This document shows positions 54,465-63,471 of a stretch of DNA of 64,000 bases, in pieces (the stretch's first letter is position 1; each line of letters begins with the position of its first letter). Below the pieces are notes generated by a model. That model did no database searches. It was not told where the DNA came from and saw nothing but the letters and a program-made list of their open reading frames with translations. The position numbers were made by a program, and so were the translations under genes. The stretch lies in assembly GCA_025056455.1 (NCBI GenBank), contig JANWVY010000001.1, positions 319,757 to 383,756 of the forward strand, given 5' to 3'. The DNA comes from Bryobacteraceae bacterium. GTDB lineage: Bacteria > Acidobacteriota > Terriglobia > Bryobacterales > Bryobacteraceae.

Positions 54465-55514
54465 TCAACCCTGCGCGAGTTCGCGGCGGATGCGTACGCC
54501 AATCCAAGGATCAATCATCGGCGCCGTGGCGAGGTGAACGTTTTTGGCGCCTGCGGCCAGGCGTTCACGAACGTCCTGCGCGGTCATGACGCCACCTACG
54601 CTGATCAATTCGATCGGAGCACCCGCCTGGTCTAACAGACGTTTCAGCATCCGGGTCTCTTCCAGGCAGCGCCGCGTCGTGGCGGCGCCGCCGATGCCCC
54701 GGCGCAGACCGCCAAACAATTTTTGCCCGTTATCGCTCACGGTAGCGGTGATGGAGTTGGTAGCGCTGAGGACGGCCGCGTAAGGCGAGACAGCTTCGAT
54801 AAATTGCGCGGCTTGTTCTGGATCTCGAAAGAGTCCCACTTTTAGAGCCAAGGGCGCTTGTTTGAGACGGCTGCGGATGGCGGCGCAAATCACAGCTGAG
54901 GCTTCCCAAGAAAGATACAGATCCGCCTCTTGCGTACACACATTCGGGCAGGAAAGGTTCGCTTCAACAACATGCGCTCCGGATTCCTCGGCCCACTGGG
55001 CGCAAGTAGCAAAATCGCGAGCGACGTCGGCAATTGTCCAGCCCTCGGAAGGCGAGGCGACTACCGAAACTACGAGAAGCTGCCCGCTTTTGAGGGCCTT
55101 ACGCGCGCGTTCCACATCCGCCCGCCACTCGGAAGGATCTCGAGAGGGCATGCCAAAGGAAATCGCCCAGGATTGAAAAGGCTCGCCCTCGGCTGCAACC
55201 TGCATTTCCCGCCCTTCGCCATCCAATTCGAGATGCCGTAAAGGCAGCAAATTGGGAGGGTCATAAGAGGGCCGGAAGCGCGAACGAACGGTCTTGTAGA
55301 CGAGAACGTCAAAACCGAGCGCCGCGTAATAGCGAATCCAGCGGCTGTTCAACAGTGGCCCGGCCGGAATGCCTAGGGGGGAATTCAGCCGGTAGCCGCA
55401 GAGCTGCCAGTTTCCGGGACAGGGCGGCACGTCCACCTCAACCGGGTCCGGCGCATTCTGATAGTTCCACTCATAGGATTGGCGAATGTCGTAGGTTGGG
55501 AGCGGGTGAGACAT
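54465..55514 (-). CDS. Dihydroorotate dehydrogenase-like flavoprotein
   Basis: 349 residues. The FMN-barrel features are NSPLGIPAGPLLNSRWI (an N-terminal substrate/FMN loop), VVEANLSCPNVCT, ALKVGLFRD, SATNSITA and ELISVGGVMTAQDVRERLAA, then LATAPM. The base in class 1 DHODH is the Cys of NLSCPN, present here; class 2 enzymes have Ser. The upstream part with PPCPGNWQLCG is unlike textbook PyrD, and the length of 349 is greater than the usual 310. So it may oxidise dihydroorotate or another cyclic substrate. The gene immediately downstream is a secreted protein, which gives no pathway hint. Gene symbol left empty for this reason. Confidence 0.78.
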   Translation of the reverse strand: MSHPLPTYDIRQSYEWNYQNAPDPVEVDVPPCPGNWQLCGYRLNSPLGIPAGPLLNSRWIRYYAALGFDVLVYKTVRSRFRPSYDPPNLLPLRHLELDGEGREMQVAAEGEPFQSWAISFGMPSRDPSEWRADVERARKALKSGQLLVVSVVASPSEGWTIADVARDFATCAQWAEESGAHVVEANLSCPNVCTQEADLYLSWEASAVICAAIRSRLKQAPLALKVGLFRDPEQAAQFIEAVSPYAAVLSATNSITATVSDNGQKLFGGLRRGIGGAATTRRCLEETRMLKRLLDQAGAPIELISVGGVMTAQDVRERLAAGAKNVHLATAPMIDPWIGVRIRRELAQG

Positions 55515-55833
55515 CGCGTCGTGACAAGCAACTCGGCCCGTGCAACATCCTTGCCTCGGAGCGCGGCAGCAGCTTGCCGCGGGTAACGAGGCAGTTGGCC
55601 TCCGCTAACAAGACGCTGCGGACCGATCAGATTGCTATCCCAAATCTAGCAGATTCGTTGCCCTCAGAATGGACTTGCCCTCGAAGCGAAGGTGGCGTCA
55701 GAGCAACTTGTCGCCGTGTTCCATCGCTAGGACGGGAAAACGGAAAACCTTCACCGTTCCGGCGCGGGCGCCCCCGTGAGTGGGCCAAAGACTTCACGCT
55801 ATCCTAAAACTAAACTTCTTCAGGAGAGAAATC
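55515..55833. other. Intergenic region, no features seen
   Basis: About 320 bp between divergent genes. No gene, hairpin or repeat stands out. It should contain the promoters for both directions; the AGGAGAG site before 55834 is the only clear signal. Confidence 0.4.
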
Positions 55834-56595
55834 ATGCTCCTTGGGCAGCTTGCACTCTGGGCCTATCTCATCACGAGTTCCCTTTCGGGGCAAGAAACCC
55901 TGAATAATGAATCAATTATTAAGCTGGTGAAATCGGGACTCGGTGAGGATTTGATTCTTAACGTAATTCGCCAGCAGCCAGGAAACTACAAGATGGGCGC
56001 CGATGACCTGGTAGCCTTGAAGTCAGCCGGCGTTTCCGAGCGCATCATTTCGGCGATGCTAGCACGTGGCCGGGAGGCCTCTCCAGCGAGCCCCGAAGCC
56101 GCTGCCCCCGCCACTGCATCGCGAACTTCAATCAACCGTCCGGGAATTTACTACAAGAAAGGAAACGAGTTTTTCGAACTGATCTCCGAGGAGGTCGAGT
56201 GGGCCGAAAAGGGAGCGGTCAAAAGTTTTGTTTCTGCTGGCATCATCAAAAAGGATCTTAAAGGAACACTGGCAGGCCCGGGCAGCCGTAATTTTCTCAC
56301 CCATCCCATCGAAGTGATCTTTTCTCTCGACGCCGGCCAGTCGATCAACAACTTTCTTCTCTTGCCCATGCGAGTCAACAAAGGGCAGCGTAGCTTTGTC
56401 GTGGGTCCTGTCAATCAGAAGAGCGGCGTGGCCAAAGGAGCGATCGCCTTTGGAGTGGAAAAGCTTGCCGACAACCAATTTCGCATGGTGCTTCAGACGC
56501 CCTTGGCGCCGGGAGAATACGGGATCTTGCTTACCTCGGATGTGGGCAGCAGTACCGGGACCAGCAAGATCTTTACTTTTCGGGTTCGGCTCTAA
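55834..56595 (+). CDS. Exported protein with helical and beta domains, unknown function
   Basis: 253 residues. A signal peptide (GQLALWAYLITSSLSGQE) is followed by a short helical domain (ESIIKLVKSGLGEDLILNVI to VSERIISAMLARG, about 25-75), a pattern common in exported proteins of Acidobacteria and Bacteroidetes. A Pro/Ala linker leads to a beta-rich C-terminal domain with RPGIYYKKGNEFFELISEEV and LAPGEYGILL. AGGAGAG lies 5 bases before the ATG. The stop overlaps the 3' end of the convergent hpnE gene by 4 bp. Function unknown. Confidence 0.7.
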   Translation: MLLGQLALWAYLITSSLSGQETLNNESIIKLVKSGLGEDLILNVIRQQPGNYKMGADDLVALKSAGVSERIISAMLARGREASPASPEAAAPATASRTSINRPGIYYKKGNEFFELISEEVEWAEKGAVKSFVSAGIIKKDLKGTLAGPGSRNFLTHPIEVIFSLDAGQSINNFLLLPMRVNKGQRSFVVGPVNQKSGVAKGAIAFGVEKLADNQFRMVLQTPLAPGEYGILLTSDVGSSTGTSKIFTFRVRL

Positions 56596-57911
56596 ATGGG
56601 ATCTGGTAGCAGGAAGCGATGCGGGCATCCTGCAGCGCGCGCAACGGCTTCAGCGGCGAGGTAGCCAGAACGCACAGCGCCCTCCATCGTAGCCGGCCAG
56701 CCGGTACGGGTCCAATCCCCAGCGAGAAAGAGATTGCGGGCGAGAGTTTCGGGCCGGGCTCGCAGGGATTCAGCTTGTGGCGACGCCGAAAATGTCGCTC
56801 GCACTTCCTTCACCACATGGGCCCTTTCCAACGAGGCTTGCCGAACGGCAGGGAGAAACTCGGCGAGCTCCCGAATCGCCAGCTCAATGATCTCGGCTCG
56901 CGACAATTCAAGTAGGCTACGCGAGGCGCTAACCACGAGGAGCAAATAACGGCCCCCGGCCCGATTAAAAAACCACTGCACGGTGCGGTCCAACAGCGTG
57001 GCGTGCGGCAGGTCTGTCACCGGGCGGTCAAACCACAAATGGATGCCTGTGATGGGCGAGCAGTCCAGCTCACTTAAGGGAAGTAAGGGTGCAACTTGGC
57101 GCAGTTTGTCCAACGGCAAGGCCGATATGACAAAGTCAGCCTCTTGAGGCGCTCCAGCGACAACGACGCTTGCTCGGCCGTCCCGCACCACGATTTGTTC
57201 GACCGGAGTGCGGAAGTGGAGGCGAACTTGGGGCAGGCGTTTCCAGGCCTCCAAGCAGTAAAGCTCTCCGAGCGGGACAGCAGGGACACCCATCTCAGAG
57301 TTGCGCGATCCGGTAAGAAAACCAAGCCAGAAAACCTGAAACCCGTGACAGGCCGCCATCCGGTCGAGCTCTTCGTTGACTGCGCTCACCAAGATCTGTC
57401 GCCAGAAGCGGTCGATGGCGCGTGGCGGCTGTTTTTTTTCCTTCAGCCATTCAAGCATGGTGATCTGGTCGAGGTCTGTTCGCCCGTTGCGTTCGCGAAG
57501 GATTGCGAGCAGGGCGCGGGCGACGGCCAGCTTATCGCTGGCGCTCAAAAAGCGCAGCCGGATGAAAGAGCCGAGAAAATGAAACGGAGCGGGGAGAGCG
57601 GCAGCGCGCAATTGCGACCGTCGTCCGCCGGGTTCTAAAAAGTAATAAGTCCGGTCGAAGCGAACCTTTCCCTCCACTCCCAAGCGCGCATAAAAATCGC
57701 GCAGATTCGTGCAGCAGCCCAGAAGGATGTGCTGGCAGTTGTCAATCGCCTCTCCGCTGTTCGGCAGAGGATAGGAGGCTGCTCGCCCCCCGAGGAAGGA
57801 CCGCGCTTCGTAGAGGTCGACCTCAAAACCAGCCGAACCGAGCGCAGCGGCAGCCGCCATCCCAGCAAGCCCGCCTCCGGCAATGGCGACCCGCGGGGGG
57901 ACCTGCGTCAT
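56592..57911 (-). CDS. hpnE: Hydroxysqualene dehydroxylase HpnE
   Basis: A FAD-dependent amine-oxidase-fold enzyme that reduces hydroxysqualene to squalene for hopanoid synthesis. The 439 residues begin with the dinucleotide motif VAIAGGGLAGMAAAAAL, then EARSFLGGRAASY, and continue with DNCQHILLGCCTNLRDFYAR, a marker of HpnE. Later parts include NEELDRMAACHGFQVFW and the C-terminal FAD motif NLFLAGDWTRTGWPATMEGA. The start at 57911 has a G-rich stretch just before it. The other hopanoid genes (hpnC, hpnD, shc) are not within the window, so the gene is isolated here. Its 3' end overlaps the convergent gene by 4 bp. Confidence 0.93.
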   Translation of the reverse strand: MTQVPPRVAIAGGGLAGMAAAAALGSAGFEVDLYEARSFLGGRAASYPLPNSGEAIDNCQHILLGCCTNLRDFYARLGVEGKVRFDRTYYFLEPGGRRSQLRAAALPAPFHFLGSFIRLRFLSASDKLAVARALLAILRERNGRTDLDQITMLEWLKEKKQPPRAIDRFWRQILVSAVNEELDRMAACHGFQVFWLGFLTGSRNSEMGVPAVPLGELYCLEAWKRLPQVRLHFRTPVEQIVVRDGRASVVVAGAPQEADFVISALPLDKLRQVAPLLPLSELDCSPITGIHLWFDRPVTDLPHATLLDRTVQWFFNRAGGRYLLLVVSASRSLLELSRAEIIELAIRELAEFLPAVRQASLERAHVVKEVRATFSASPQAESLRARPETLARNLFLAGDWTRTGWPATMEGAVRSGYLAAEAVARAAGCPHRFLLPDPI

Positions 57912-58125
57912 TGGGGGCCCCCTGTCAAGCAGCGATTCGCTTTCCAGCTTTTCGGATGGAAGAAAGAAGGAAGGTTTAAGACAGCGGGACCCGGCAGCGC
58001 CGGCCACCGTCCTGATCGTCGGAAAGCTTCCAGGCAATCCACAGCACAATGGTTAGAAAAAGAAGGTCGAGTGGTTCCATGTCGCCCCCTTTTAGTATCC
58101 CGCGACAGCGACCTGTCAACAAGCA

Positions 58126-58473
58126 TCAAAACTTCCAGTACCCCGTCCAGATCCCTGTGAACAACGCGGTGACGCTCCCTGCGAGTGGAAACGCCGCCAG
58201 CGCCACGGCAAGCCGGAAAAACCAGCTCCATTGAAACGGCCAGAAGCTAATCCAAGCTTGTGGCACCACCATGGTGAGCCACACGCCCAGCTGACCAGGA
58301 AAGGAGAGCTTGCACCAAGGACAGGCCTTCGCCGCGCGGTGATGGATGTTGCAGTGCTCAGCCGCGCCGGCCCAAAGCCAGGTGCATCCGCAATCGAAGA
58401 CAAAGTTACAGAAGTTGATAAAGAACACACTCGTGGTTGTCGCGGCGAGGAGGAAAATGAGCAACTTGGGCAC
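58126..58473 (-). CDS. Small Cys-rich membrane protein (DUF2752-like)
   Basis: 115 residues. It has three or so hydrophobic segments (LIFLLAATTTSVFFINFCNF, VWLTMVVPQAWISFW, LAVALAAFPLAGSVTALF) and a conserved-looking Cys/His cluster between the first two: FDCGCTWLWAGAAEHCNIHH then ACPWCKLS. I recall the CGC...CNIH...CPWC arrangement in proteins of several phyla, with unknown function; a metal site is an obvious possibility. The start is a GTG at 58473, one base after the trpEG stop (TAA-C-GTG), so translation is probably coupled. An ATG at 58509 would overlap trpEG by 35 bp. Confidence 0.72.
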   Translation of the reverse strand: MPKLLIFLLAATTTSVFFINFCNFVFDCGCTWLWAGAAEHCNIHHRAAKACPWCKLSFPGQLGVWLTMVVPQAWISFWPFQWSWFFRLAVALAAFPLAGSVTALFTGIWTGYWKF

Positions 58474-58474
58474 G

Positions 58475-60643
58475 TTACACCCTAGCGCGGCCGTAGATCC
58501 GCACGACATTTTGCATCAGCTTCAAACCGGCCTCCCCATCCAGCGTCAACATCGACTCGGGGTGAAACTGTACGGCTTCAACTGGCAGTTCGCGGTGACG
58601 AACTCCCATAATGACTCCATCGTCGGAACGCGCGGTCACCTCAAGCACGGGCGGAAGCTTCTCTGGTAAGGCGAATAGCGAGTGGTAGCGGCCCACGCGG
58701 AACTGCTGGGGAAGGCCTTCGAAGACCCCTTGGTTGGTGTGTGTCACCAGCGATGCCTTGCCATGCATGGGGTAATCGAGTACGCCCAGTTCCCCACCAA
58801 AAGCTTCCACGATTCCTTGCAAGCCGAGACAAACGCCAAAGACCGGAATGCCAAGACGGGCTGCGTGCAGCACGAGCGCTGGTACGCCGAAGTCAGCCGG
58901 GCGGCCAGGACCCGGCGAAATGAGAATGATCGACGGCGCGAGCTCCGTGAGCAAAGCCAGCGGAAATCCCGCACGGTAGGTGACTACTTGAGCCCCTGTT
59001 TGCCGGGCGTAGTTTGAGAGCGTGTGAATGAAGCAGTCATCGTTGTCCACCAGCAACAGCTTCACTGCGCGACCAACCGCTGGCTCAGAAGCTAACAAAT
59101 TCGCGCTGGCCGTGCTTGTAACCGCGGCCTGGAGCGATTCTGGCGCTAGAGCCCGGAAAAAGCCCGTGGCTTTCAATCGCGTCTCTCGCTCTTCGGCTTC
59201 AGGAATCGAATCGTAGAGGATGGTCGCCCCAGCGGAGTACTCCGCTACGCCATCCCGCAAGTGCGCCGTACGGATGAGAATGCCTGTGTTGATGTCGCCA
59301 TTTAGCGAGATCATCCCCACTGCACCGCCATACCAGCCACGTGCGCTCTTTTCGAGGTTTTCAATGGCTTGAGAGGCGGCCCGTTTCGGCGCCCCAATGA
59401 CAGTCACCGCCCACATGTGGGAAAGAAACGCATCCAGCGAGTCAAAGCCCTCGGCGAGGATTCCCTCCACATGATCCACAGTGTGAAAAACGCCTGCATA
59501 AGACTCAATCAAGCGTCGGCCGATGACTTTCACCGAACCCGGAACGCAGACCCGCGACTTGTCGTTGCGGTCGACATCGGTGCACATGGTAAGCTCGGAC
59601 TCTTCCTTCGTCGAAGCCAGTAAGTCGCGAATAGCATCCGCATCCCGCATCGGATCCCCGGTGCGGCGCGCAGTGCCCGAAATCGGGCAGGTTTCCACGC
59701 GATTGCCTTCCACCCGCACAAACATCTCTGGCGAGGCGCCTACCAGCTGCTCATCGCCAAACTGAAGACAGAACTCGTAAGGGCTCGGGCTTAATTGCTG
59801 GATGCGCTCAAAGAGTTCGGTCGTCCGGCCAGAGTAATTCGTGCGAAACGTTTGCCGCAAAACAACTTCGTAGTAATCACCCCGCTTCATGCCTTCGCGG
59901 ACACGCTCTACCTTAGCCATGTACTCTTCTGGAGTGTGGTCGGAGGTGATTTCGCTTGGCGGCCGCCAGGCAGGGGGAGAGATCGTCTCGGCCTCGCGCG
60001 CAAGGCCGTGCGTCGATAAGGCTTCCCAGCGAAAATCGTACTGATAGCGCTCAATGATCTCGCGCTTGCGGTCCATGAAATAAATGTCGTCGCACAGGTA
60101 CAAGTGCAAAGCCTTGGTCTTTTCCCGGGGCAATCGTAATTCGATGGGATCGAACTGAAACAATAGGTCGTAGCCGAAGGCGCCTGCAAGAAACAAGCGC
60201 CCGTCTTGGGGGTAGCGGAACTCCTCAACCAAAGCGCGCAAAATGGAAAAAGCCGAGGGCTGCCGGCTGCGCTCCTCCTCGGCAAAGAGCTCCGGCAGAG
60301 GCTTCAGCGAGCCTCGAAGAGCGTTGCCCGAAATTTCAAAGTGTTCCCAGTGGGGATGTGTGGCCAGAACCGCAGCCAGCATCTGGCAGAGCATTTCGCC
60401 ACGCCGGTTGAGCGGGCGGATTTGAAGGTCGCGAGCATAACCCACGATTTCGACGGGCGGCCGCACGGAGGCGATGTCCCACCGGGAATAACGGCCGGGA
60501 TATTCATATCCAGAGGAGAAATACGCTCCGCGGTGGGAATCAAGCTCCCGAAGCACTTTGTTTAGGCCCCGCTGGTAGGGAAGCCGTCTCACCGTGCGAG
60601 TGACTTCGATCCCACTGCGGGTCTGATATTGGAGCTGACGCAT
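58475..60643 (-). CDS. trpEG: Fused anthranilate synthase TrpE-TrpG
   Basis: 722 residues catalysing chorismate plus glutamine to anthranilate. The TrpE-like part (1 to about 500) has a variable N-terminal half and the conserved chorismate-binding half: GDYYEVVLRQTF, PSPYEFCLQF, GASPEMFVRVEGNRVETCPI, SGTARRTGD and GGAVGMISLNGDINTGILIR. A linker leads to a class I glutamine amidotransferase (about 525-722) with ILISPGPGRPADFG, the nucleophile Cys in FGVCLGLQGI and His in VEAVQFHPES. Such fusions are known from alphaproteobacteria and a few other groups; elsewhere trpE and trpG are usually separate. The other visible tryptophan gene, trpD, is 12 kb away. Confidence 0.94.
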   Translation of the reverse strand: MRQLQYQTRSGIEVTRTVRRLPYQRGLNKVLRELDSHRGAYFSSGYEYPGRYSRWDIASVRPPVEIVGYARDLQIRPLNRRGEMLCQMLAAVLATHPHWEHFEISGNALRGSLKPLPELFAEEERSRQPSAFSILRALVEEFRYPQDGRLFLAGAFGYDLLFQFDPIELRLPREKTKALHLYLCDDIYFMDRKREIIERYQYDFRWEALSTHGLAREAETISPPAWRPPSEITSDHTPEEYMAKVERVREGMKRGDYYEVVLRQTFRTNYSGRTTELFERIQQLSPSPYEFCLQFGDEQLVGASPEMFVRVEGNRVETCPISGTARRTGDPMRDADAIRDLLASTKEESELTMCTDVDRNDKSRVCVPGSVKVIGRRLIESYAGVFHTVDHVEGILAEGFDSLDAFLSHMWAVTVIGAPKRAASQAIENLEKSARGWYGGAVGMISLNGDINTGILIRTAHLRDGVAEYSAGATILYDSIPEAEERETRLKATGFFRALAPESLQAAVTSTASANLLASEPAVGRAVKLLLVDNDDCFIHTLSNYARQTGAQVVTYRAGFPLALLTELAPSIILISPGPGRPADFGVPALVLHAARLGIPVFGVCLGLQGIVEAFGGELGVLDYPMHGKASLVTHTNQGVFEGLPQQFRVGRYHSLFALPEKLPPVLEVTARSDDGVIMGVRHRELPVEAVQFHPESMLTLDGEAGLKLMQNVVRIYGRARV

Positions 60644-60757
60644 GGACCTGAAATCTGGTGGGTTATTTTTCAGGATAACCTAGGCGTCAAACAGCAAGCC
60701 AGCCGTAGCTCAAAGCAGACCAACGGAACGCGCCGTCTGCTTTCCACCGCGAGTGGG

Positions 60758-61489
60758 TTAGCGCCGCCTTTGGCGATAATCCTCCACCGGGGGCATGCGG
60801 AGAATTTTACACATCTCAAACAAGCGAGAACGCGCCCGCAACCCAATCCTCTCGCTCAACTGGATCCGGCCCGCTCCCACTCCCCCAATTTCCGGATCCA
60901 CGAGATTGGTCGTCGCGATTAGAGCTTTGCGGTGGTTGCAGCGATGGGTGATGATCGAAGTTACGGTGTCCTCCACCCATTCGGTCACGCGATGTGCCCC
61001 CAGATCGTCGAGAAGCAGGATCTCGGCATCGAGCACAGCACGGTAGGCTTCCCGGTCAGCCTGACCAGAGTTGGAATCATAACCCATGCGGATCCGGTCA
61101 AGCAGGTTCTGATAGTCGTAAAAAATTCCTTGGAAACCCTTCCCAATCAAGATCCGCAGCGCCGCCACCGCGAGATGGGTCTTCCCGGTGCCGGGATCGC
61201 CCACTAAAAGCAACCCAGGCTTTTCAACTTGCGGGAATTCGCGCGCATACGTCCGGACGGCGATCAACACTTGACCCAGCGCTTGGACAGCCGATGGCGA
61301 TGTTAGGTGTCCGAGACTGAAGTTGTCGAGGGTTGCATTTTCGTAAAGAGGAGGAATGTTGGCGAGTTTCCAGTTGACGCGGGTGTAAGCCACGATAGCG
61401 CATTCACAGCGTTCGGCGGCGGAGACTCCCTCGCGTTCAACGATTCGCCATCCGGCGCCACCGCAAACCGGACAGGTAGCTTCACTCAT
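60758..61489 (-). CDS. DnaC/DnaI-like AAA+ helicase loader
   Basis: 243 residues. A zinc-ribbon-like N-terminus has Cys 6, 9, 28 and 30 (CPVCGGAGW ... CEC). The AAA+ module has Walker A LVGDPGTGKTHLA at 95-107, Walker B AEILLLDDLG, sensor I LIATTNL, and the arginine-rich GLRARSRLFEM. This is the DnaC/DnaI/IstB group. With no transposase beside it, a chromosomal loader role for the DnaB of this genome is the better reading. Its start overlaps the stop of the biotin-carrier gene by 4 bp, an odd operon partner, so it is translated from the carboxylase transcript. Confidence 0.88.
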   Translation of the reverse strand: MSEATCPVCGGAGWRIVEREGVSAAERCECAIVAYTRVNWKLANIPPLYENATLDNFSLGHLTSPSAVQALGQVLIAVRTYAREFPQVEKPGLLLVGDPGTGKTHLAVAALRILIGKGFQGIFYDYQNLLDRIRMGYDSNSGQADREAYRAVLDAEILLLDDLGAHRVTEWVEDTVTSIITHRCNHRKALIATTNLVDPEIGGVGAGRIQLSERIGLRARSRLFEMCKILRMPPVEDYRQRRR

Positions 61490-61944
61490 TCCAGCGTCAC
61501 CAGAATTTCACCAGCGTTGACACTGGCGTTGACTCGCGCCGGAAGAGCCACCACCTTTCCCGCCTTCGGCGCTTTCAACTCATTTTGCATTTTCATGGCC
61601 TCAACCACCACCAGGCCTTGGCCGAACTCCACCTGGTCGCCTAGCTCCACCAACAGGCGAACTACTTTGCCCGGCATCGGCGAGGAGACGCTCTGGCGGC
61701 CCTCCGCGCCGAAGGAAGCACGCCGCGGAGCCGCATCGCGCGGGTTCACCACTTCCGCCTCTAAGCGTCCGCCTGGAAGCTCGACCACCATAGCCGAGCC
61801 ATTCTGCCAGACACGCACCTCCCAACTCTGGTTGCCGCGTAACAAGGAATAAACGCCCGGTTCGACTTGCCGGCAATCGAAACCCATGGCCTCGAGTTCA
61901 GCTGCGCTCCAGATGCGGTCACCGATTTTTACCAAAAGCTTCAT
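61486..61944 (-). CDS. Biotin carboxyl carrier subunit
   Basis: 152 residues. The C-terminal biotinyl domain holds VVVEAMKMQNELKAP, with Lys 118 as the biotin site, and the folded halves SSPMPGKVVRLLVELGD and VNAGEILVTLE. The N-terminal 80 residues (WSAAELEAMGFDCRQVEPGV) form an extra beta-rich domain like that of propionyl-CoA carboxylase alpha, here split off. It shuttles CO2 between biotin carboxylase (the preceding gene, 4-bp overlap) and a carboxyltransferase, most likely the subunit encoded at 4469-6016. Confidence 0.93.
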   Translation of the reverse strand: MKLLVKIGDRIWSAAELEAMGFDCRQVEPGVYSLLRGNQSWEVRVWQNGSAMVVELPGGRLEAEVVNPRDAAPRRASFGAEGRQSVSSPMPGKVVRLLVELGDQVEFGQGLVVVEAMKMQNELKAPKAGKVVALPARVNASVNAGEILVTLE

Positions 61945-63440
61945 CGCATGATTTCCTGCAAACCAGCTGCCCGCCAGCGCGAAGTCTCTGCACTTGCCGC
62001 TTCCCCTGGGGTCGAGCGCTGTCGTGCCGCATGCTGGAGGGCCGCGTAGGCGCCGGCTTGCAACACTTCATCGGGTAGGGGCGGGTGGCTCTGACGGGCG
62101 AAAAATTCCTCAATAAAACCGGTGTGCAGGCGGCCAGCGAGAAATTCCGTGTCAGCAAGGAGAGCTCGGAAAAAGGAGAGATTGGTCTGAATCCCCACAA
62201 TGCGGTATTCATCCACGGCTCTTTGGAGGCGGGCAATGGCGGCGGGCCGGTCCTCCGCCCAAACCGCCAGCTTGGCAAGCAGAGGATCGTACTCCATCGG
62301 CACGGTCCAGCCAGGATACACGCCAGAGTCCAGACGAACCCCTGGCCCGGACGGCTCTCGCAACTGAAGAATCTTGCCCGGCGAGGGAAAAAAATTTTGC
62401 GAGGGATCTTCGGCATAGATGCGGCACTCAATGGCTGAGCCACGCCATTCGATGTCTTCCTGCCGCAAGGAAAGCCGCTGCCCGCTCGCAATCTTCAGCT
62501 GCCAGTGGACAAGATCCAGGCCTGTGACTAACTCCGTGACCGGATGCTCGACTTGCAAGCGTGTGTTCATCTCTAAGAAGTAAAAATTGTGGTTGGCGTC
62601 TACGAGAAATTCGCAGGTCCCGGCGTTATAGTAACCTGCAGCTCGAGCTAATTTGACCGCCGCCTGCCCCATGGCGTGACGCAGGGCGGGATTTTCGAGC
62701 ATGAGCGGCGAAGGCGATTCTTCGACCACTTTTTGATGCCGGCGCTGGATAGAACACTCTCGTTCGCCCAAATGGATGAGGTTGCCATCCAGGTCGCCGA
62801 GAACTTGAATTTCAACGTGGCGCGGCTTGACAACCAGCTTTTCGATGTAGACTTCTCTACTTTTAAAGGCTCGCTCTGCTTCGCTTGCCGCATCACGCAA
62901 GGCTGCCTCGAGTTCCGTCTCCTGGTCGACCCGGCGCATTCCTTTGCCCCCGCCACCCGCGGCAGCTTTGAGAAGGACCGGGTAACCGATCTGGGATGCA
63001 ATCGCTCGGGCCTGTTCGAAGCTTTCGACCGCTTGCTTGGCTCCCGGCACCACCGCAACGCCTGCCTCGAGAGCAAGCTGCCGGGCCGCTGTCTTCGAGC
63101 CGAGCTTCGCAATGGCAGATGCCGGCGGCCCGATGAACACGAGTCCCGCCTCCTGGCAGGCGGCGGCGAATTCCGCGTTTTCGCTGAGGAAACCGTAGCC
63201 GGGATGGATAGCATCGGCACCCGTTTTCCGCGCCGCATCCAGGACACGCCCAATGTGAAGGTAGCTCTCTGTAGATGTTGCTGGCCCCAAATGCACAGCT
63301 TCGTCGGCCATGCGAACAGCGAGTGAGGCGCGGTCGACGTCGGAATAAACGGCGACGCTCGGAATCTTGGCTTCGCGGAGCGCGCGAATCACCCGGCAAG
63401 CGATTTCGCCGCGATTTGCCACAAGCACTTTGCGAAACAT
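61941..63440 (-). CDS. Biotin carboxylase subunit of an acyl-CoA carboxylase
   Basis: ATP-dependent carboxylation of the carrier biotin. The 499 residues begin RKVLVANRGEIACRVIRALR and carry LLKAAAGGGGKGMRRV (ATP-grasp glycine loop), EKLVVKPRHVEIQVLGDLDG, GERECSIQRRHQKVVEE, LEMNTRLQVEHPVTELVTGL and the lid/C-terminal AIECRIYAEDP. A C-terminal extension of about 40 residues (RQSHPPLPDEVLQAGAY) links to the family of propionyl-type alpha subunits. The carrier domain is a separate gene overlapping it by 4 bp. I chose the ATG at 63440 at the fold start; no ribosome-binding site is visible. The divergent neighbour starts only 31 bp away. Confidence 0.95.
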   Translation of the reverse strand: MFRKVLVANRGEIACRVIRALREAKIPSVAVYSDVDRASLAVRMADEAVHLGPATSTESYLHIGRVLDAARKTGADAIHPGYGFLSENAEFAAACQEAGLVFIGPPASAIAKLGSKTAARQLALEAGVAVVPGAKQAVESFEQARAIASQIGYPVLLKAAAGGGGKGMRRVDQETELEAALRDAASEAERAFKSREVYIEKLVVKPRHVEIQVLGDLDGNLIHLGERECSIQRRHQKVVEESPSPLMLENPALRHAMGQAAVKLARAAGYYNAGTCEFLVDANHNFYFLEMNTRLQVEHPVTELVTGLDLVHWQLKIASGQRLSLRQEDIEWRGSAIECRIYAEDPSQNFFPSPGKILQLREPSGPGVRLDSGVYPGWTVPMEYDPLLAKLAVWAEDRPAAIARLQRAVDEYRIVGIQTNLSFFRALLADTEFLAGRLHTGFIEEFFARQSHPPLPDEVLQAGAYAALQHAARQRSTPGEAASAETSRWRAAGLQEIMR

Positions 63441-63471
63441 CGCAGGCTGATTGTAGCAGTAGAATACACGC

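Noticed and set aside
60758-61489. IstB-type transposition helper
   Set aside because: The ATPase belongs to the same superfamily as IstB, but there is no IstA transposase or terminal repeat, and it is coupled to carboxylase genes.
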